DNA of 64,000 bases. Source: Sphingobium cloacae (GTDB lineage Bacteria; Pseudomonadota; Alphaproteobacteria; Sphingomonadales; Sphingomonadaceae). A model generated the notes under the pieces. That model was given only the letters and a program-made list of their open reading frames with translations, had not been told where the DNA came from and did not search any database. A program made the translations under genes and the position numbers. Within the stretch, counting starts at the first letter, position 1; the number at the start of each line of letters is the position of its first letter. Where the stretch lies: positions 2,447,501 to 2,511,500 of the forward strand of contig NZ_AP017655.1 in NCBI RefSeq assembly GCF_002355855.1. Reading direction: 5' to 3'. Positions 27,431 through 36,016 of this stretch are shown here, piece by piece.

Positions 27431-28057
27431 TCAAGGTTGCGCCACGGTGGGGAGCCACGCCGCTACATCGGCGGCCACCTTGTTCGCGGCGGCGTTGAGC
27501 GGACCGCCGACCGTTTCCGGGCCAATCTTGCCGCTGAGCGGCTGCTGGGCGGAGAAACGCTGGCGGGCGAGGATCGTGCCGCCCGGATTGGCGAGGATCG
27601 CGTCATAGGTCACGATGGCGCTGTGGCTCTGCTCGTCGATCCCGAAATCGACCAGCGCGCCCATCAGTCTTTGGCCGGGAACGCCGGTATACTGGCCGGG
27701 GTCCAGCACGATCCGGGTTCCGCTGGCCGCGATCGTTTCCGCCAGCAAGCCCTGGAACAGGTGGCGGGGCGTGTCGGACCACTGCACCTTGGTCACATAG
27801 GCGATGGAGGTCGGCGACATGCGGACGGGCACCCGCACCGTGTCCAGTATCTTGGGCGCTTCGGGATCGGCCACCACCAGGCTGGGCGCCTGCGCCACAT
27901 TGGCCGCCGTGCCCGCCGTCACCCGCTGCGCGGGGCTGAGCGAGAGAAGCTGCTGCGGCGGTTTGGCGCCGAAGGACACGCAGCCGCCCAGAAGGAGGCT
28001 GAGCGTAAGAGCGGCGACCGCCATGCGGGGGGCTTTATGCTGTTTCATGTGGAACAT
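27431..28057 (-). CDS. ABC-type transport auxiliary lipoprotein (Mla/Pqi type)
   Basis: 208 residues from the ATG at 28055-28057. It has a lipoprotein signal peptide with lipobox LLLGGCVSFG, then an ABC_trans_aux-like domain (LLSLSPAQRVTAGTAANVAQ, MSPTSIAYVTKVQWSDTP, FQGLLAETIAASGTRIVLDP). It probably anchors in the outer membrane facing the periplasm and connects with the MCE protein encoded just upstream. An SD-like GAGGGAG precedes the start; a TTG at 28078 and an ATG at 28048 are alternatives. The first codons overlap a parS-like sequence. It is the last gene of a four-gene lipid-transport operon. Confidence 0.82.
   Translation of the reverse strand: MFHMKQHKAPRMAVAALTLSLLLGGCVSFGAKPPQQLLSLSPAQRVTAGTAANVAQAPSLVVADPEAPKILDTVRVPVRMSPTSIAYVTKVQWSDTPRHLFQGLLAETIAASGTRIVLDPGQYTGVPGQRLMGALVDFGIDEQSHSAIVTYDAILANPGGTILARQRFSAQQPLSGKIGPETVGGPLNAAANKVAADVAAWLPTVAQP
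28041..28056. promoter_or_regulatory. Degenerate parS-like site
   Basis: TGTTTCATGTGGAACA, two differences from the canonical parS. It overlaps the start codon region of the lipoprotein gene, encoding its Met-Phe-His-Met-Lys start. It is 5.3 kb from the par cluster. Binding is plausible but weaker than at the three good sites. Confidence 0.5.
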
Positions 28058-28074
28058 CCTGCGGCTCCCTCGTC

Positions 28075-29037
28075 TCAATTCTTGTAGTCAGGCAATTTGG
28101 GCGATCCGACCAGCGAACCCGCGCCCTGCTGGTCGAGCTTTTCGGCGATACCGCGGAAGGCGCGCGACATTTCGCGCAGGTCGCGGACAAGCTGGTTCAC
28201 TTCCGGCATGGTCTGGTTGCTGAAGGCATGGACGCCCGGCTGTGCCTCCGCGATCGTCTTGTCGAGCGTGTCGATGCTGCGGGTCGCGGACTGCACGCTC
28301 TTGCGCAGGTCGCCCATAAGCGGACGGCCTTCGTCGTTCAGCAACGAATCCGTGGTCGCGGCGAGCTTGCCGATATTCTCGGCGGCGATGCCGGTGCGCT
28401 GCACGGCGATGCGCGCTTCGGCCAAGGTGGCGGCGATTTCCGGGCTGCGATCGGAGAGAGCGCCCGTCACCTTCTCGACATTGGCGAGGATGCCGGCGAT
28501 GGATTGCTGGTTCTTGTCGCTCAGCAATTCCGTCAGCCGCTCGGTCAGGGTGGAGAGACGTTCCAGAAGCTGCGGCGCGTTGTTGAGCAGTTCGCCCAGC
28601 GCACCCGGCTTGGTGGGGATGACCGGCACGCCGTCGGGGCAGGCGGATTGCGGATTATTCTCCGGGCACTGGATCGGCGGCGCGCCCTTGACCGCGCCGT
28701 CCAGCACGATTTCCGACACGCCGGTGAAGCCCACGCCCTGAATGGTGGCGGTGGTGCCCAGCAGCACGGGGGTCCCTTCCTTCACGGAGATGCGGACCTT
28801 CACGAAGCTGGGGTCGCGCTTCCACAGTTCGATCTTCTCGACCTGCCCGGAAGGAACGCCGGAATAATTGACGCTCGATCCCTTGGCGAGGCCGTTCACG
28901 GACTGTTTGAAGAAGATGTCATATTCCTTGTTCTCCCCGTCCGACAGGCGGGAGAACCAGAAGGCGGCGAGCATGATCGCGGCCAGCAACAGCAGCGTGA
29001 CCGTGCCCACCAGCACATGATTGGAGCGGGTTTCCAT
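28075..29037 (-). CDS. MCE (MlaD-family) lipid-binding protein
   Basis: 320 residues. The N-terminal membrane anchor (VLVGTVTLLLLAAIMLAAFW) is followed by the MCE domain (YDIFFKQSVNGLAKGSSVNY, GVPSGQVEKIELWKRDPSFV, GVGFTGVSEIVLDG). A long C-terminal helical/coiled-coil part (LLERLSTLTERLTELLSDKN onward) probably forms part of a periplasmic tunnel. It is the substrate-binding component of an Mla-type phospholipid/ABC transporter with the ATPase and permease genes directly upstream (3-bp gap). Confidence 0.92.
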   Translation of the reverse strand: METRSNHVLVGTVTLLLLAAIMLAAFWFSRLSDGENKEYDIFFKQSVNGLAKGSSVNYSGVPSGQVEKIELWKRDPSFVKVRISVKEGTPVLLGTTATIQGVGFTGVSEIVLDGAVKGAPPIQCPENNPQSACPDGVPVIPTKPGALGELLNNAPQLLERLSTLTERLTELLSDKNQQSIAGILANVEKVTGALSDRSPEIAATLAEARIAVQRTGIAAENIGKLAATTDSLLNDEGRPLMGDLRKSVQSATRSIDTLDKTIAEAQPGVHAFSNQTMPEVNQLVRDLREMSRAFRGIAEKLDQQGAGSLVGSPKLPDYKN

Positions 29038-29040
29038 ATC

Positions 29041-29916
29041 CTATCGCCTTCCGTCCGCTGGGTTTCCGGCAGCGGTCCTGCCGCGCTCGCGCTCCACCGC
29101 CGCCGTGGCGGCGCGCCCGCGCGGGCCGTTGAAATATTCCTGTATCCACGGATGATCCGTCGCCAGCAACTCGTCGATCGTCCCCACCGCAATCACCTTC
29201 TTGTCCGCCAGCACCGCCACCCGGTCGCAGATCGAATAGAGCGTGTCGAGATCATGAGTGATGAGAAAGACGGTGAGGCCCAGCGTCTGCTGCAAACTCC
29301 GCGTCTGATCGTCGAACGCCGCCGCGCCGATGGGGTCGAGACCCGCCGTGGGCTCGTCGAGGAAGAGGAGGTCCGGGTCCAGCGCCAGCGCGCGGGCCAG
29401 ACCGGCGCGCTTCTTCATGCCGCCCGACAGTTCGGCGGGATATTTGGGCCCGGCGTCGGCGGGCAGCCCGGTCATGCGGATCTTGTAGGCGGCGATCTCG
29501 TCCCGAAGCTGCGCGCCGATATTGGAATAATATTCCCGGATCGGCACTTCGACATTTTCCGCCACCGTCAGCGTGGAAAAGAGCGCGCCACCCTGAAACA
29601 GCACACCCCAGCGCTTGCGGATGGCCAGCGCCTCGTCATCCAGCCGCCCGATCATGGGTTCGCCGAACACCTCGATCTCGCCCTGGTCGGGTATCTGGAG
29701 GCCGATGATGGAGCGCATCAGCACCGACTTGCCCGTGCCGGACCCGCCGACCACGCCCAATATCTCCCCCTTGCGCACGTCGAGGTCCAGCCCTTCATGC
29801 ACGACCTGATCGCCGAAGCTGTTGCGCAGGCCACGGACGCAAATGGCGATGCCGTCTTTCTCCACGGCCTTTTCGACGCGGGATTCTTCCGCCACCAATT
29901 CTTCCTCGGGCGCCAT
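29041..29916 (-). CDS. ABC transporter ATP-binding protein (MlaF-like)
   Basis: 291 residues from the ATG at 29914-29916, which overlaps the permease stop by one base (TGATG). It has Walker A VVGGSGTGKSVLMRSI, Q-loop VLFQGGALFSTLTV, signature ELSGGMKKRAGLARAL, Walker B LLFLDEPTAGLDP, and switch His in FLITHDLDTLY. The order and sequence fit MlaF, which powers lipid movement by the MlaE permease and MlaD. A Glu-rich N-terminal extension of about 25 residues and an Arg/Ala-rich C-terminal tail are non-conserved. The open frame runs further upstream only as an overlap with the permease gene. Confidence 0.94.
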   Translation of the reverse strand: MAPEEELVAEESRVEKAVEKDGIAICVRGLRNSFGDQVVHEGLDLDVRKGEILGVVGGSGTGKSVLMRSIIGLQIPDQGEIEVFGEPMIGRLDDEALAIRKRWGVLFQGGALFSTLTVAENVEVPIREYYSNIGAQLRDEIAAYKIRMTGLPADAGPKYPAELSGGMKKRAGLARALALDPDLLFLDEPTAGLDPIGAAAFDDQTRSLQQTLGLTVFLITHDLDTLYSICDRVAVLADKKVIAVGTIDELLATDHPWIQEYFNGPRGRAATAAVERERGRTAAGNPADGRR

Positions 29917-31025
29917 CAGTTCCAGCCCACCCAGGTGAAGAAGACCGCGAAGAAGGCGTCGAGCACGATGACGAGGAAGATCGCCTGCACCACGGCGGCG
30001 GTGGTGCGCAGGCCGACTTCCTCGGCATTGGCCTTGACCTGCATCCCCTGAAAACACCCCGCGATGGCGATGATGAGGCCGAAGACCGGCGCCTTGATAA
30101 GACCGACCCACAGGTCCGTGATCGGCACGACTTCCCGCAGCCGCTGGACGAAGGTGATGGGCGGGATATCGAGCGACACCGCGCAGAGGAACCCGCCGCC
30201 GATCACCGCGATGATGGAGGAATAGAAGCCCAGCAGGGGCATCATCACGACCACCGCCAGCGTCCGGGGCAGGACCAGCGCCTCCATGGGCGACACGCCG
30301 ATGGTGCGCATCGCGTCCACTTCCTCGGTCAGCTTCATCGTGCCCAGCTGCGCGGCGAAGGCGGAACCGGAACGGCCCGCCACCATGATCGCGGTCATCA
30401 GCACGCCCAACTCGCGGAAGGTAAGGCGCCCGACCAGGTTGATCGTCAACATCTCCATGCCGAACTGGCGCAGCTGCACCGATCCCTGCTGGGCGATGAC
30501 GATGCCTATCAGGAAGCTCATCAGGCCGATGATGCCGAGCGCCGACACGCCGACGACCTCGAACCGCTGCACCACGGCATTGACGCGGAAGCGGCGGGGA
30601 TGGCGGATGACATTCCATGTCGCGACCAGCGTCGCGCCGAAAAATCCGAGCAGGCCGAGCAGCGTGGAACCCGCCATGCTGACCGCCGCGCCGATCTCGC
30701 CCAGCACGCGCTGGATCGGGGGCACATAATCGGGGCGGATGGCGACCGGCTCGTCCAGCTTGCCGACGGCCGAAACCATGCGTTCCGCGTCGTCGCTGCC
30801 GCCCGTGACCTCGCAATCCAGCCTCTTGGCGGTGCGGTGCACGGTCCATGCGCCGATCGTGTCCATATGATCGACATCGGACAGGTCGATCGCGCTGACC
30901 GGCCCGTCCAGCGCATCGAGCCGCGCGGGCAGGTCGCGCAGGCAGGCTATGGTCAGCGCGCCGGAAAGCCGCACGACCGTGCTGCCATCGCGCGTTTCCT
31001 CAGCAAGATCAGCGGCTTTGTTCAT
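29916..31025 (-). CDS. MlaE-family permease with an N-terminal STAS domain
   Basis: 369 residues. The first about 100 residues form a STAS-like domain (STVVRLSGALTIACLRDLPA and AIDLSDVDHMDTIGAWTVHR). They are followed by the MlaE permease domain with five to six membrane segments and its signature VAGRSGSAFAAQLGTMKLTE and VDAMRTIGVSPMEALVLPR. In E. coli the STAS protein MlaB is separate; here it is fused, a known alternative arrangement. It is the first gene of the operon permease-ATPase-MCE-lipoprotein, acting in the inner membrane to maintain outer-membrane lipid asymmetry (inferred). Confidence 0.93.
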   Translation of the reverse strand: MNKAADLAEETRDGSTVVRLSGALTIACLRDLPARLDALDGPVSAIDLSDVDHMDTIGAWTVHRTAKRLDCEVTGGSDDAERMVSAVGKLDEPVAIRPDYVPPIQRVLGEIGAAVSMAGSTLLGLLGFFGATLVATWNVIRHPRRFRVNAVVQRFEVVGVSALGIIGLMSFLIGIVIAQQGSVQLRQFGMEMLTINLVGRLTFRELGVLMTAIMVAGRSGSAFAAQLGTMKLTEEVDAMRTIGVSPMEALVLPRTLAVVVMMPLLGFYSSIIAVIGGGFLCAVSLDIPPITFVQRLREVVPITDLWVGLIKAPVFGLIIAIAGCFQGMQVKANAEEVGLRTTAAVVQAIFLVIVLDAFFAVFFTWVGWN

Positions 31026-31123
31026 GCGTCCGGATTAGTGGTCCATTATCGGTTGCACGGCAAGCCGAAACGGCCCATCCGCACGATAGAACCAAGGGCA
31101 GGGACAAAAGTTCAGATCAAGGC

Positions 31124-31798
31124 ATGACCCACAGGCTGGCGTTTTACGACATGGACCGCACGGTGACCTATTCGGGCACCTATACCGGATTCCTGCTGCA
31201 TGTGGCGCGGCGGATGGCGCCGTGGCGGCTGTTGCTGTTTCCCGGCGTGGTGCTGATGATGCTGGCCTATGTGCTGAAGCTGGTGACGCGCCAGCGGTTG
31301 AAGGAAGTCAATCAGGGGCTGATGATCGGCTGGAACGTCGAGCGGGCGAAGCTGATGCCGCATGTCGAAAGCTATGCGGCGAGGGTGGTGGCGGGCAATG
31401 TCCGCCCCGGCGCGCTGGCGCAGATCGCGCGGGACAAGGCGGACGGGTGCACCCTGGTTCTGGCGACGGCCTCCTACCGCCTTTATGTCGAGCCGATCGC
31501 GCGGCGGCTGGGCTTCGACGCGGTGATCGCGACCGATCATCTGTCGCAGGACCTGCGCTATGTGCGCGCGAAGATCGCGGGCGAGAATTGCTACGACACG
31601 GGCAAGCTGCGGATGATAAAGGCATGGATGGCGGCAGAGGCCATCGACCGCTCGACGGCGCATATCCGGTCCTATTCCGATCATGTGTCGGACGCGCCGA
31701 TGCTGGAATTTTCCGATGTTCCCCATGCGGCCAACCCGCACAAGCCGCTGGCGAAGCTGGCGGCGGAGAAGGGTTGGGCGCGGGTCGACTGGCCCTAG
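31124..31798 (+). CDS. HAD-IB family phosphatase
   Basis: 224 residues. The HAD nucleophile motif LAFYDMDRTVTYSGTY (DxDxT) is at the N terminus, a membrane-like cap segment follows (LLFPGVVLMMLAYVLKLVTR), then VLATASYRLYVEPIA (motif II) and the acidic motif IRSYSDHVSDAPMLEF. The type resembles SerB/PgpC-like phosphatases with a small cap; the substrate is unknown. It is divergent from the Mla operon with 98 bp between and convergent with the cystathionine gamma-synthase-like gene. Confidence 0.88.
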   Translation: MTHRLAFYDMDRTVTYSGTYTGFLLHVARRMAPWRLLLFPGVVLMMLAYVLKLVTRQRLKEVNQGLMIGWNVERAKLMPHVESYAARVVAGNVRPGALAQIARDKADGCTLVLATASYRLYVEPIARRLGFDAVIATDHLSQDLRYVRAKIAGENCYDTGKLRMIKAWMAAEAIDRSTAHIRSYSDHVSDAPMLEFSDVPHAANPHKPLAKLAAEKGWARVDWP

Positions 31799-31804
31799 CG
31801 TTTC

Positions 31805-31828
31805 GTGCTCCTGCCTGCGCAGGAGCAC
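31805..31828. terminator. Hairpin between convergent genes, copy 2 of a palindromic repeat
   Basis: A 10-bp stem GTGCTCCTGC with GCAGGAGCAC around a CTGC loop, seven bases after the HAD stop and ten before the end of the convergent gene. Its core 19-mer is identical to 24599-24617. It probably acts as a bidirectional terminator. Confidence 0.7.
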
Positions 31829-31837
31829 TTTATCCTC

Positions 31838-33166
31838 TCAAGCTCCCATTGCCCGCAAAGCCTGCGCGAAGTCGGCGATCAGGTCGTCGGCATCCTCGCA
31901 GCCGATGGAGATGCGCACCATATTGTCGCCGATGTTGAGCGCCTTCTTGCGCTCCGCGGGCACGGACAGGTGAGTCATCGCGGCGGGGTGGCTCGCCAGC
32001 GTCTCCGTGCCGCCGAGGCTGACGGCGAGCTTCGCGATCCTGAGCGCGTCGAGGAAGGCGAAGGCTTCGGCCTCGCCGCCCTTGAGGTAAAGCGAGAAGG
32101 TGGAACCCGCGCCGCTGCAATGGCGGCGGTAGATGTCCGCCTGCCGCTCGGTTTCGGGGAAGCCGAGATAGACGACCTTCTCCACCTGCGGCTGGTCCCT
32201 GAGCCAGGCGCAGACCTTCGCCGCATTCTCGCCCGCCCGGCTCATCCGCAGTTCCAGCGTTTCGAGGCTCCGCAGCAGCATCCAGGCGGAATGGGGGTCG
32301 AGGATCGTGCCGATGGTGTTGCGCATCAGCCGGATGGTGTTGATGAGCGCGTTGCTGCCCAGCACGCCGCCCGCGACCAGATCGCTATGCCCGCCCGCAT
32401 ATTTGGTGAGGGAGTAGATGACGAGATCCGCGCCATGGGCCAGCGGATGATGCCACAGCGGACCCAGGAAGGTGTTGTCGATGGCGATGGGCGGCACATG
32501 GTCCGCGCCCGCGAACAATGCATCACGCCGCGCCGCGACCGCTTCCAGATCGACCAGCACATTGGTCGGATTGGCCGGGCTTTCGAGATAGAGGAGCGCC
32601 ACGCGGCCCAATCCCTTCGCCTTTTCGAGGACCGCGCCAATCTCCTCCTCCGTCGCGCCCGCCGGGAAATCGAGCCACTGGACGCCGAAACGCCCGAGGA
32701 TGCGCCCGATCAGCGATTCGGTCGCGGCATAGAGCGGCGCTGAATGGACGATCACGTCGCCCGGCTGCACCAGCGCGAGCAGGGTGGTGGCGATGGCCGA
32801 CATGCCGCTGGAAAAGAGCAGCGCATCCTCCGCCTCTTCCCAGACGGACAGGCGGTCCTCGGCGATTTCCTGATTCGGGCCGTTGAAGCGGGAATAGACG
32901 AGGCCCTCCGCGCCGCCGGGCCGGATGCCGGTCACGCCCTCGAAATGCCGCTTGCCCGCCGCCGCGCTTTCGAAGGCGAAGGTGGAGGTGAGGAAGATGG
33001 GGGGTTTCAGCGAGCCTTCGGACAAGGTGGGGTCATAGCCATGGCCCATCATCAGCGTCGCGGGCTTCAGCTTGCGCCCTTCGATCTCCATGATCGGGGC
33101 CTTGGGACGGCGGCGGTTGCGGGTGGGTTCGGCGCCGGTCAGCTCGGCTTCGGTTTCGCCGGTCAT
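31838..33166 (-). CDS. Cystathionine gamma-synthase family PLP enzyme
   Basis: 442 residues from the ATG at 33164-33166; an upstream in-frame start at 33232 is less likely. It is a Cys/Met metabolism PLP-dependent enzyme. YSRFNGPNQEIAEDRLSVWE, SSGMSAIATTLLALVQPGD and the PLP lysine in VIYSLTKYAGGHSDLVAGG are visible, with SLGGTETLASHPAAMTH near the C terminus. It probably acts in transsulfuration or methionine-related gamma-elimination; the exact reaction (synthase, lyase, sulfhydrylase) cannot be fixed from sequence. The N-terminal 30 residues are basic and poorly conserved. Confidence 0.88.
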   Translation of the reverse strand: MTGETEAELTGAEPTRNRRRPKAPIMEIEGRKLKPATLMMGHGYDPTLSEGSLKPPIFLTSTFAFESAAAGKRHFEGVTGIRPGGAEGLVYSRFNGPNQEIAEDRLSVWEEAEDALLFSSGMSAIATTLLALVQPGDVIVHSAPLYAATESLIGRILGRFGVQWLDFPAGATEEEIGAVLEKAKGLGRVALLYLESPANPTNVLVDLEAVAARRDALFAGADHVPPIAIDNTFLGPLWHHPLAHGADLVIYSLTKYAGGHSDLVAGGVLGSNALINTIRLMRNTIGTILDPHSAWMLLRSLETLELRMSRAGENAAKVCAWLRDQPQVEKVVYLGFPETERQADIYRRHCSGAGSTFSLYLKGGEAEAFAFLDALRIAKLAVSLGGTETLASHPAAMTHLSVPAERKKALNIGDNMVRISIGCEDADDLIADFAQALRAMGA

Positions 33167-33343
33167 CAGTCGGATACTCCTGCAAGGGGCGGCGTCCGGG
33201 GGCGCCGCTGTCATGGCGCGAGTGTAACGCATGAGGGCGGGAAAGAGCCAGCATCATCGGGAAACATTGTTTCTTCCGACAGCATTATTATTCTTCTCGC
33301 TGGCGGAAGTGACAGAGGGGCCACGCCTTCCTACATCCCTCCC

Positions 33344-35755
33344 ATGGACATAGCCCTTCCCGATCCGCTGGAGCGATGGTTCGCGGATCGCGGCTGGACG
33401 CCCCGCCGCCATCAGCGCGACATGCTGGCCGCCGCGCGCCGGGGCGAACATGCGCTGCTGGTCGCGCCTACGGGGGCGGGCAAGACGCTGGCGGGGTTCC
33501 TGCCGACGCTCGCCGACCTGATCGAACGACCGGGGGAGGGGCTTCACACCCTCTATATCTCGCCGCTGAAGGCGCTGGCGGTGGACGTCCGCCGCAACCT
33601 CCTCACCCCCATTGAGGAGATGGACCTTCCCATCCGCGTCGAGACGCGCACCGGCGATACGCCCTCGGATCGCAAGGCCCGACAGCGCGCCCGGCCCCCG
33701 CAGATATTGCTGACCACGCCCGAATCGCTTTCGCTGCTGCTGAGCTATCCCGACAGCTTCCTGATGTTTTCCGGGCTGAAGACGGTCATCGTCGATGAAG
33801 TCCACGCCTTCGCGACGCAGAAGCGCGGCGATCTGCTCAACCTGTCGCTGGCGCGCTTGCAGGCGATCCATCCGGGCCTGCGCCGCGTGGCGCTGTCCGC
33901 CACGGTGGCGGATGTGGACGCCTATCGCGCCTGGCTCGCGCCCGATGGCGACATCGACACGGTGACACCGGTGCTGGGCGAGCAGGGCGCGGAGCCGAAT
34001 GTCGCGATCCTCATCCCCGAAGGGCGCATCCCCTGGTCCGGCCACTCCGGCAAATATGCCGCCCGGCAGGTAATGGAGGAGATCGAGCGGCGGCAGACCA
34101 CACTCGTTTTCTGCAACACGCGGGGGCTGGCGGAGCTGATCTTCCAGTCGCTCTGGGCGGTGAACGACGCCAACCTGCCCATCGCGATCCACCATGGCAG
34201 CCTGTCCATCGAGGCGCGGCGCAAGGTGGAAAGCGCCATGGCGGCGGGGAAGCTGCGCGGCCTTGTCGCGACCGCCAGCCTCGACCTGGGCGTCGATTGG
34301 GGCAATGTCGATTGCGTGATCCAGATGGGGGCGCCCAAGGGTTCGTCCCGCCTGCTCCAGCGCATCGGCCGCGCCAATCACCGGCTCGACATGCCCAGCG
34401 AGGCGATCCTGATCCCCGGCAACCGCTTCGAATATCTGGAGGCCCGCGCCGCGCTCGACGCCGTGGAATCGGGCGAGCGCGATACGGACGATTTCCGGCC
34501 CGGCAGCCTCGACGTGCTGGCCCAGCATGTGATGGCGATGGCCTGCGCCGCGCCCTTCCGCGAGGAGGCGTTGCTGGCCGAAGTCCGCTCCGCCATGCCC
34601 TACAGCGCGCTGACGGACGAAGCCTTCGCCAACGTCCTGCATTTCATCGAGGGTGGCGGCTATGCCCTGCGCGCCTATGACCGCTTCAAGCGCCTGACCC
34701 GCGATCCGGACGGCACATGGCGCGTATCCCATCCCCGGTTCATCCAGCAGCACAGGATGAACGCGGGCATCATCGTCGACCAGCCGGTGCTGGACGTGCG
34801 CTTCGCCAATGGGCGCAAGCTTGGCACGGTGGAGGAGGGCTTCGCCGCCACGCTGCGACCGGGCGACAGCTTCTTCTTTTCCGGCATGGCGCTGGAAGTG
34901 GTGCGGATGGACCTGACCGACCTCATCGTGCGCGCGACGGCCAAGCAGGCGCGGCTGCCAAGCTGGGGCGGCACGCGCATGGCCATGTCCACGCGGCTTG
35001 CCGACCGGGTGCGCCACTTCCTCGCCGCGCCGGAGGAATGGCACCGCTTCCCCGAGGATGTGCGCGAATGGCTGGCGATGCAGAAATACCGGTCCGCGCT
35101 GCCGCAGCCGGGGCAGCTCCTGGTCGAAACCTTCCCGCATGAGGGGCGGCATTATCTGGTCTGCTACAGTTTCGAAGGGTGGAACGCGCATCAGTCGCTG
35201 GGGATGCTGCTCACCCGGCGCATGGACGCGCAGGGGTTAATGCCGCTGGGCTTCGTGTCGAACGACTATGCGCTGGCGGTCTATGGGTTGAAACCCGTCA
35301 CCGATCCGCAGAGCCTCTTTTCCGCCGACATCCTTGACCATGAGTTCGTGGAATGGGTGGAAGAATCGAGCCTGCTCAAGCGCGCCTTTCGCGACGTGGC
35401 GGTGATTTCCGGCCTGATCGAGCGGCAGCATCCCGGCAAGCGCAAGACCGGGCGGCAGGTGACCTTCTCCACCGACCTCATCTATGACGTGCTGCGCAAA
35501 TATCAGCCCGACCATCTGCTGCTGAAAGCCGCATGGGCCGACGCCCGCGCGCGGATGACGGATGTGGGGCGTCTGGGCGACCTCATAGACCGGGCGGCTT
35601 CCACCATGCTGCATGTCGATCTGGATCGCGTCAGCCCGCTGGCGGTTCCGGTGCTGATCCTCATCGGGCGCGAGCAGGTGGCGCAGGCCGCGGCGGAGGA
35701 CGCCCTTCTGATCGAGGCGGAGGCGCTGGTGGCCGAGGCGATGCGGGCGGATTAG
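33344..35755 (+). CDS. Lhr-type DEXH-box helicase (ligase-associated DNA damage response type)
   Basis: 803 residues from the ATG at 33344 (MDIALPDPLERWFADRGWTP). Helicase motifs are LLVAPTGAGKTLAGFLP (I), TVIVDEVHAF (II), RRVALSATVADVD (III), and RLLQRIGRANHRLDM (VI). An Lhr-specific winged-helix and C-terminal core follow (GGYALRAYDRFKRLTRDPDG; RHYLVCYSFEGWNAHQSLGM). It is a single-stranded-DNA translocase usually encoded with an ATP-dependent ligase, an exonuclease-like protein and a PdeM phosphoesterase. None of those partners is adjacent here. The long upstream open extension is antisense to the neighbouring gene and rejected. Confidence 0.93.
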   Translation: MDIALPDPLERWFADRGWTPRRHQRDMLAAARRGEHALLVAPTGAGKTLAGFLPTLADLIERPGEGLHTLYISPLKALAVDVRRNLLTPIEEMDLPIRVETRTGDTPSDRKARQRARPPQILLTTPESLSLLLSYPDSFLMFSGLKTVIVDEVHAFATQKRGDLLNLSLARLQAIHPGLRRVALSATVADVDAYRAWLAPDGDIDTVTPVLGEQGAEPNVAILIPEGRIPWSGHSGKYAARQVMEEIERRQTTLVFCNTRGLAELIFQSLWAVNDANLPIAIHHGSLSIEARRKVESAMAAGKLRGLVATASLDLGVDWGNVDCVIQMGAPKGSSRLLQRIGRANHRLDMPSEAILIPGNRFEYLEARAALDAVESGERDTDDFRPGSLDVLAQHVMAMACAAPFREEALLAEVRSAMPYSALTDEAFANVLHFIEGGGYALRAYDRFKRLTRDPDGTWRVSHPRFIQQHRMNAGIIVDQPVLDVRFANGRKLGTVEEGFAATLRPGDSFFFSGMALEVVRMDLTDLIVRATAKQARLPSWGGTRMAMSTRLADRVRHFLAAPEEWHRFPEDVREWLAMQKYRSALPQPGQLLVETFPHEGRHYLVCYSFEGWNAHQSLGMLLTRRMDAQGLMPLGFVSNDYALAVYGLKPVTDPQSLFSADILDHEFVEWVEESSLLKRAFRDVAVISGLIERQHPGKRKTGRQVTFSTDLIYDVLRKYQPDHLLLKAAWADARARMTDVGRLGDLIDRAASTMLHVDLDRVSPLAVPVLILIGREQVAQAAAEDALLIEAEALVAEAMRAD

Positions 35756-36012
35756 GCGGGCGTTTCGACCAGCTCCGCGATCTCGAAGACATGGCTTTTC
35801 CAGCCGCGCATCCTTGCCGCTTCCTGCGTGGCGATGCGTTTCTTCTTCGTGTCGGCAAGGGAGCGGCCGTGGCCCCAGAAAACCTCCGTCTTGCCGTTCT
35901 CCAGTTCGGCGACGATGCGCCAATAATGGGTGAAGCTGTCGGTCGTCGGGCCGATGGTCTTCACATAGCCATCGGGCATGGTGGCCGTCAGATAGCGCCG
36001 TTTCTTCCCCAT
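35752..36012 (-). CDS. Small hypothetical protein
   Basis: 86 residues, MGKKRRYLTATMPDGYVKTI through TDSFTHYWRIVAELENGKTE to SHVFEIAELVETPA. It is soluble, with beta-strand-like alternation and a basic start; no known domain is recognised. Its stop overlaps the helicase stop by 3 bp in convergent orientation. It lies just downstream of the YgjP-like metallopeptidase gene (4-bp gap), so it is probably the last gene of the SCO-YcgN-YgjP-like operon. An upstream extension of the frame runs through the metallopeptidase gene and is rejected. Confidence 0.7.
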   Translation of the reverse strand: MGKKRRYLTATMPDGYVKTIGPTTDSFTHYWRIVAELENGKTEVFWGHGRSLADTKKKRIATQEAARMRGWKSHVFEIAELVETPA

Positions 36013-36016
36013 GCGC

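Noticed and set aside
27359..28087. A 242-codon plus-strand gene opposite the Mla-type lipoprotein
   Set aside because: Antisense to a lipoprotein with a clear lipobox and operon context; the composition is typical of a shadow frame.
32744..33343. A 200-codon N-terminal extension of the Lhr-type helicase
   Set aside because: The extension is antisense to the cystathionine gamma-synthase-like gene and not conserved; the helicase begins normally at 33344.
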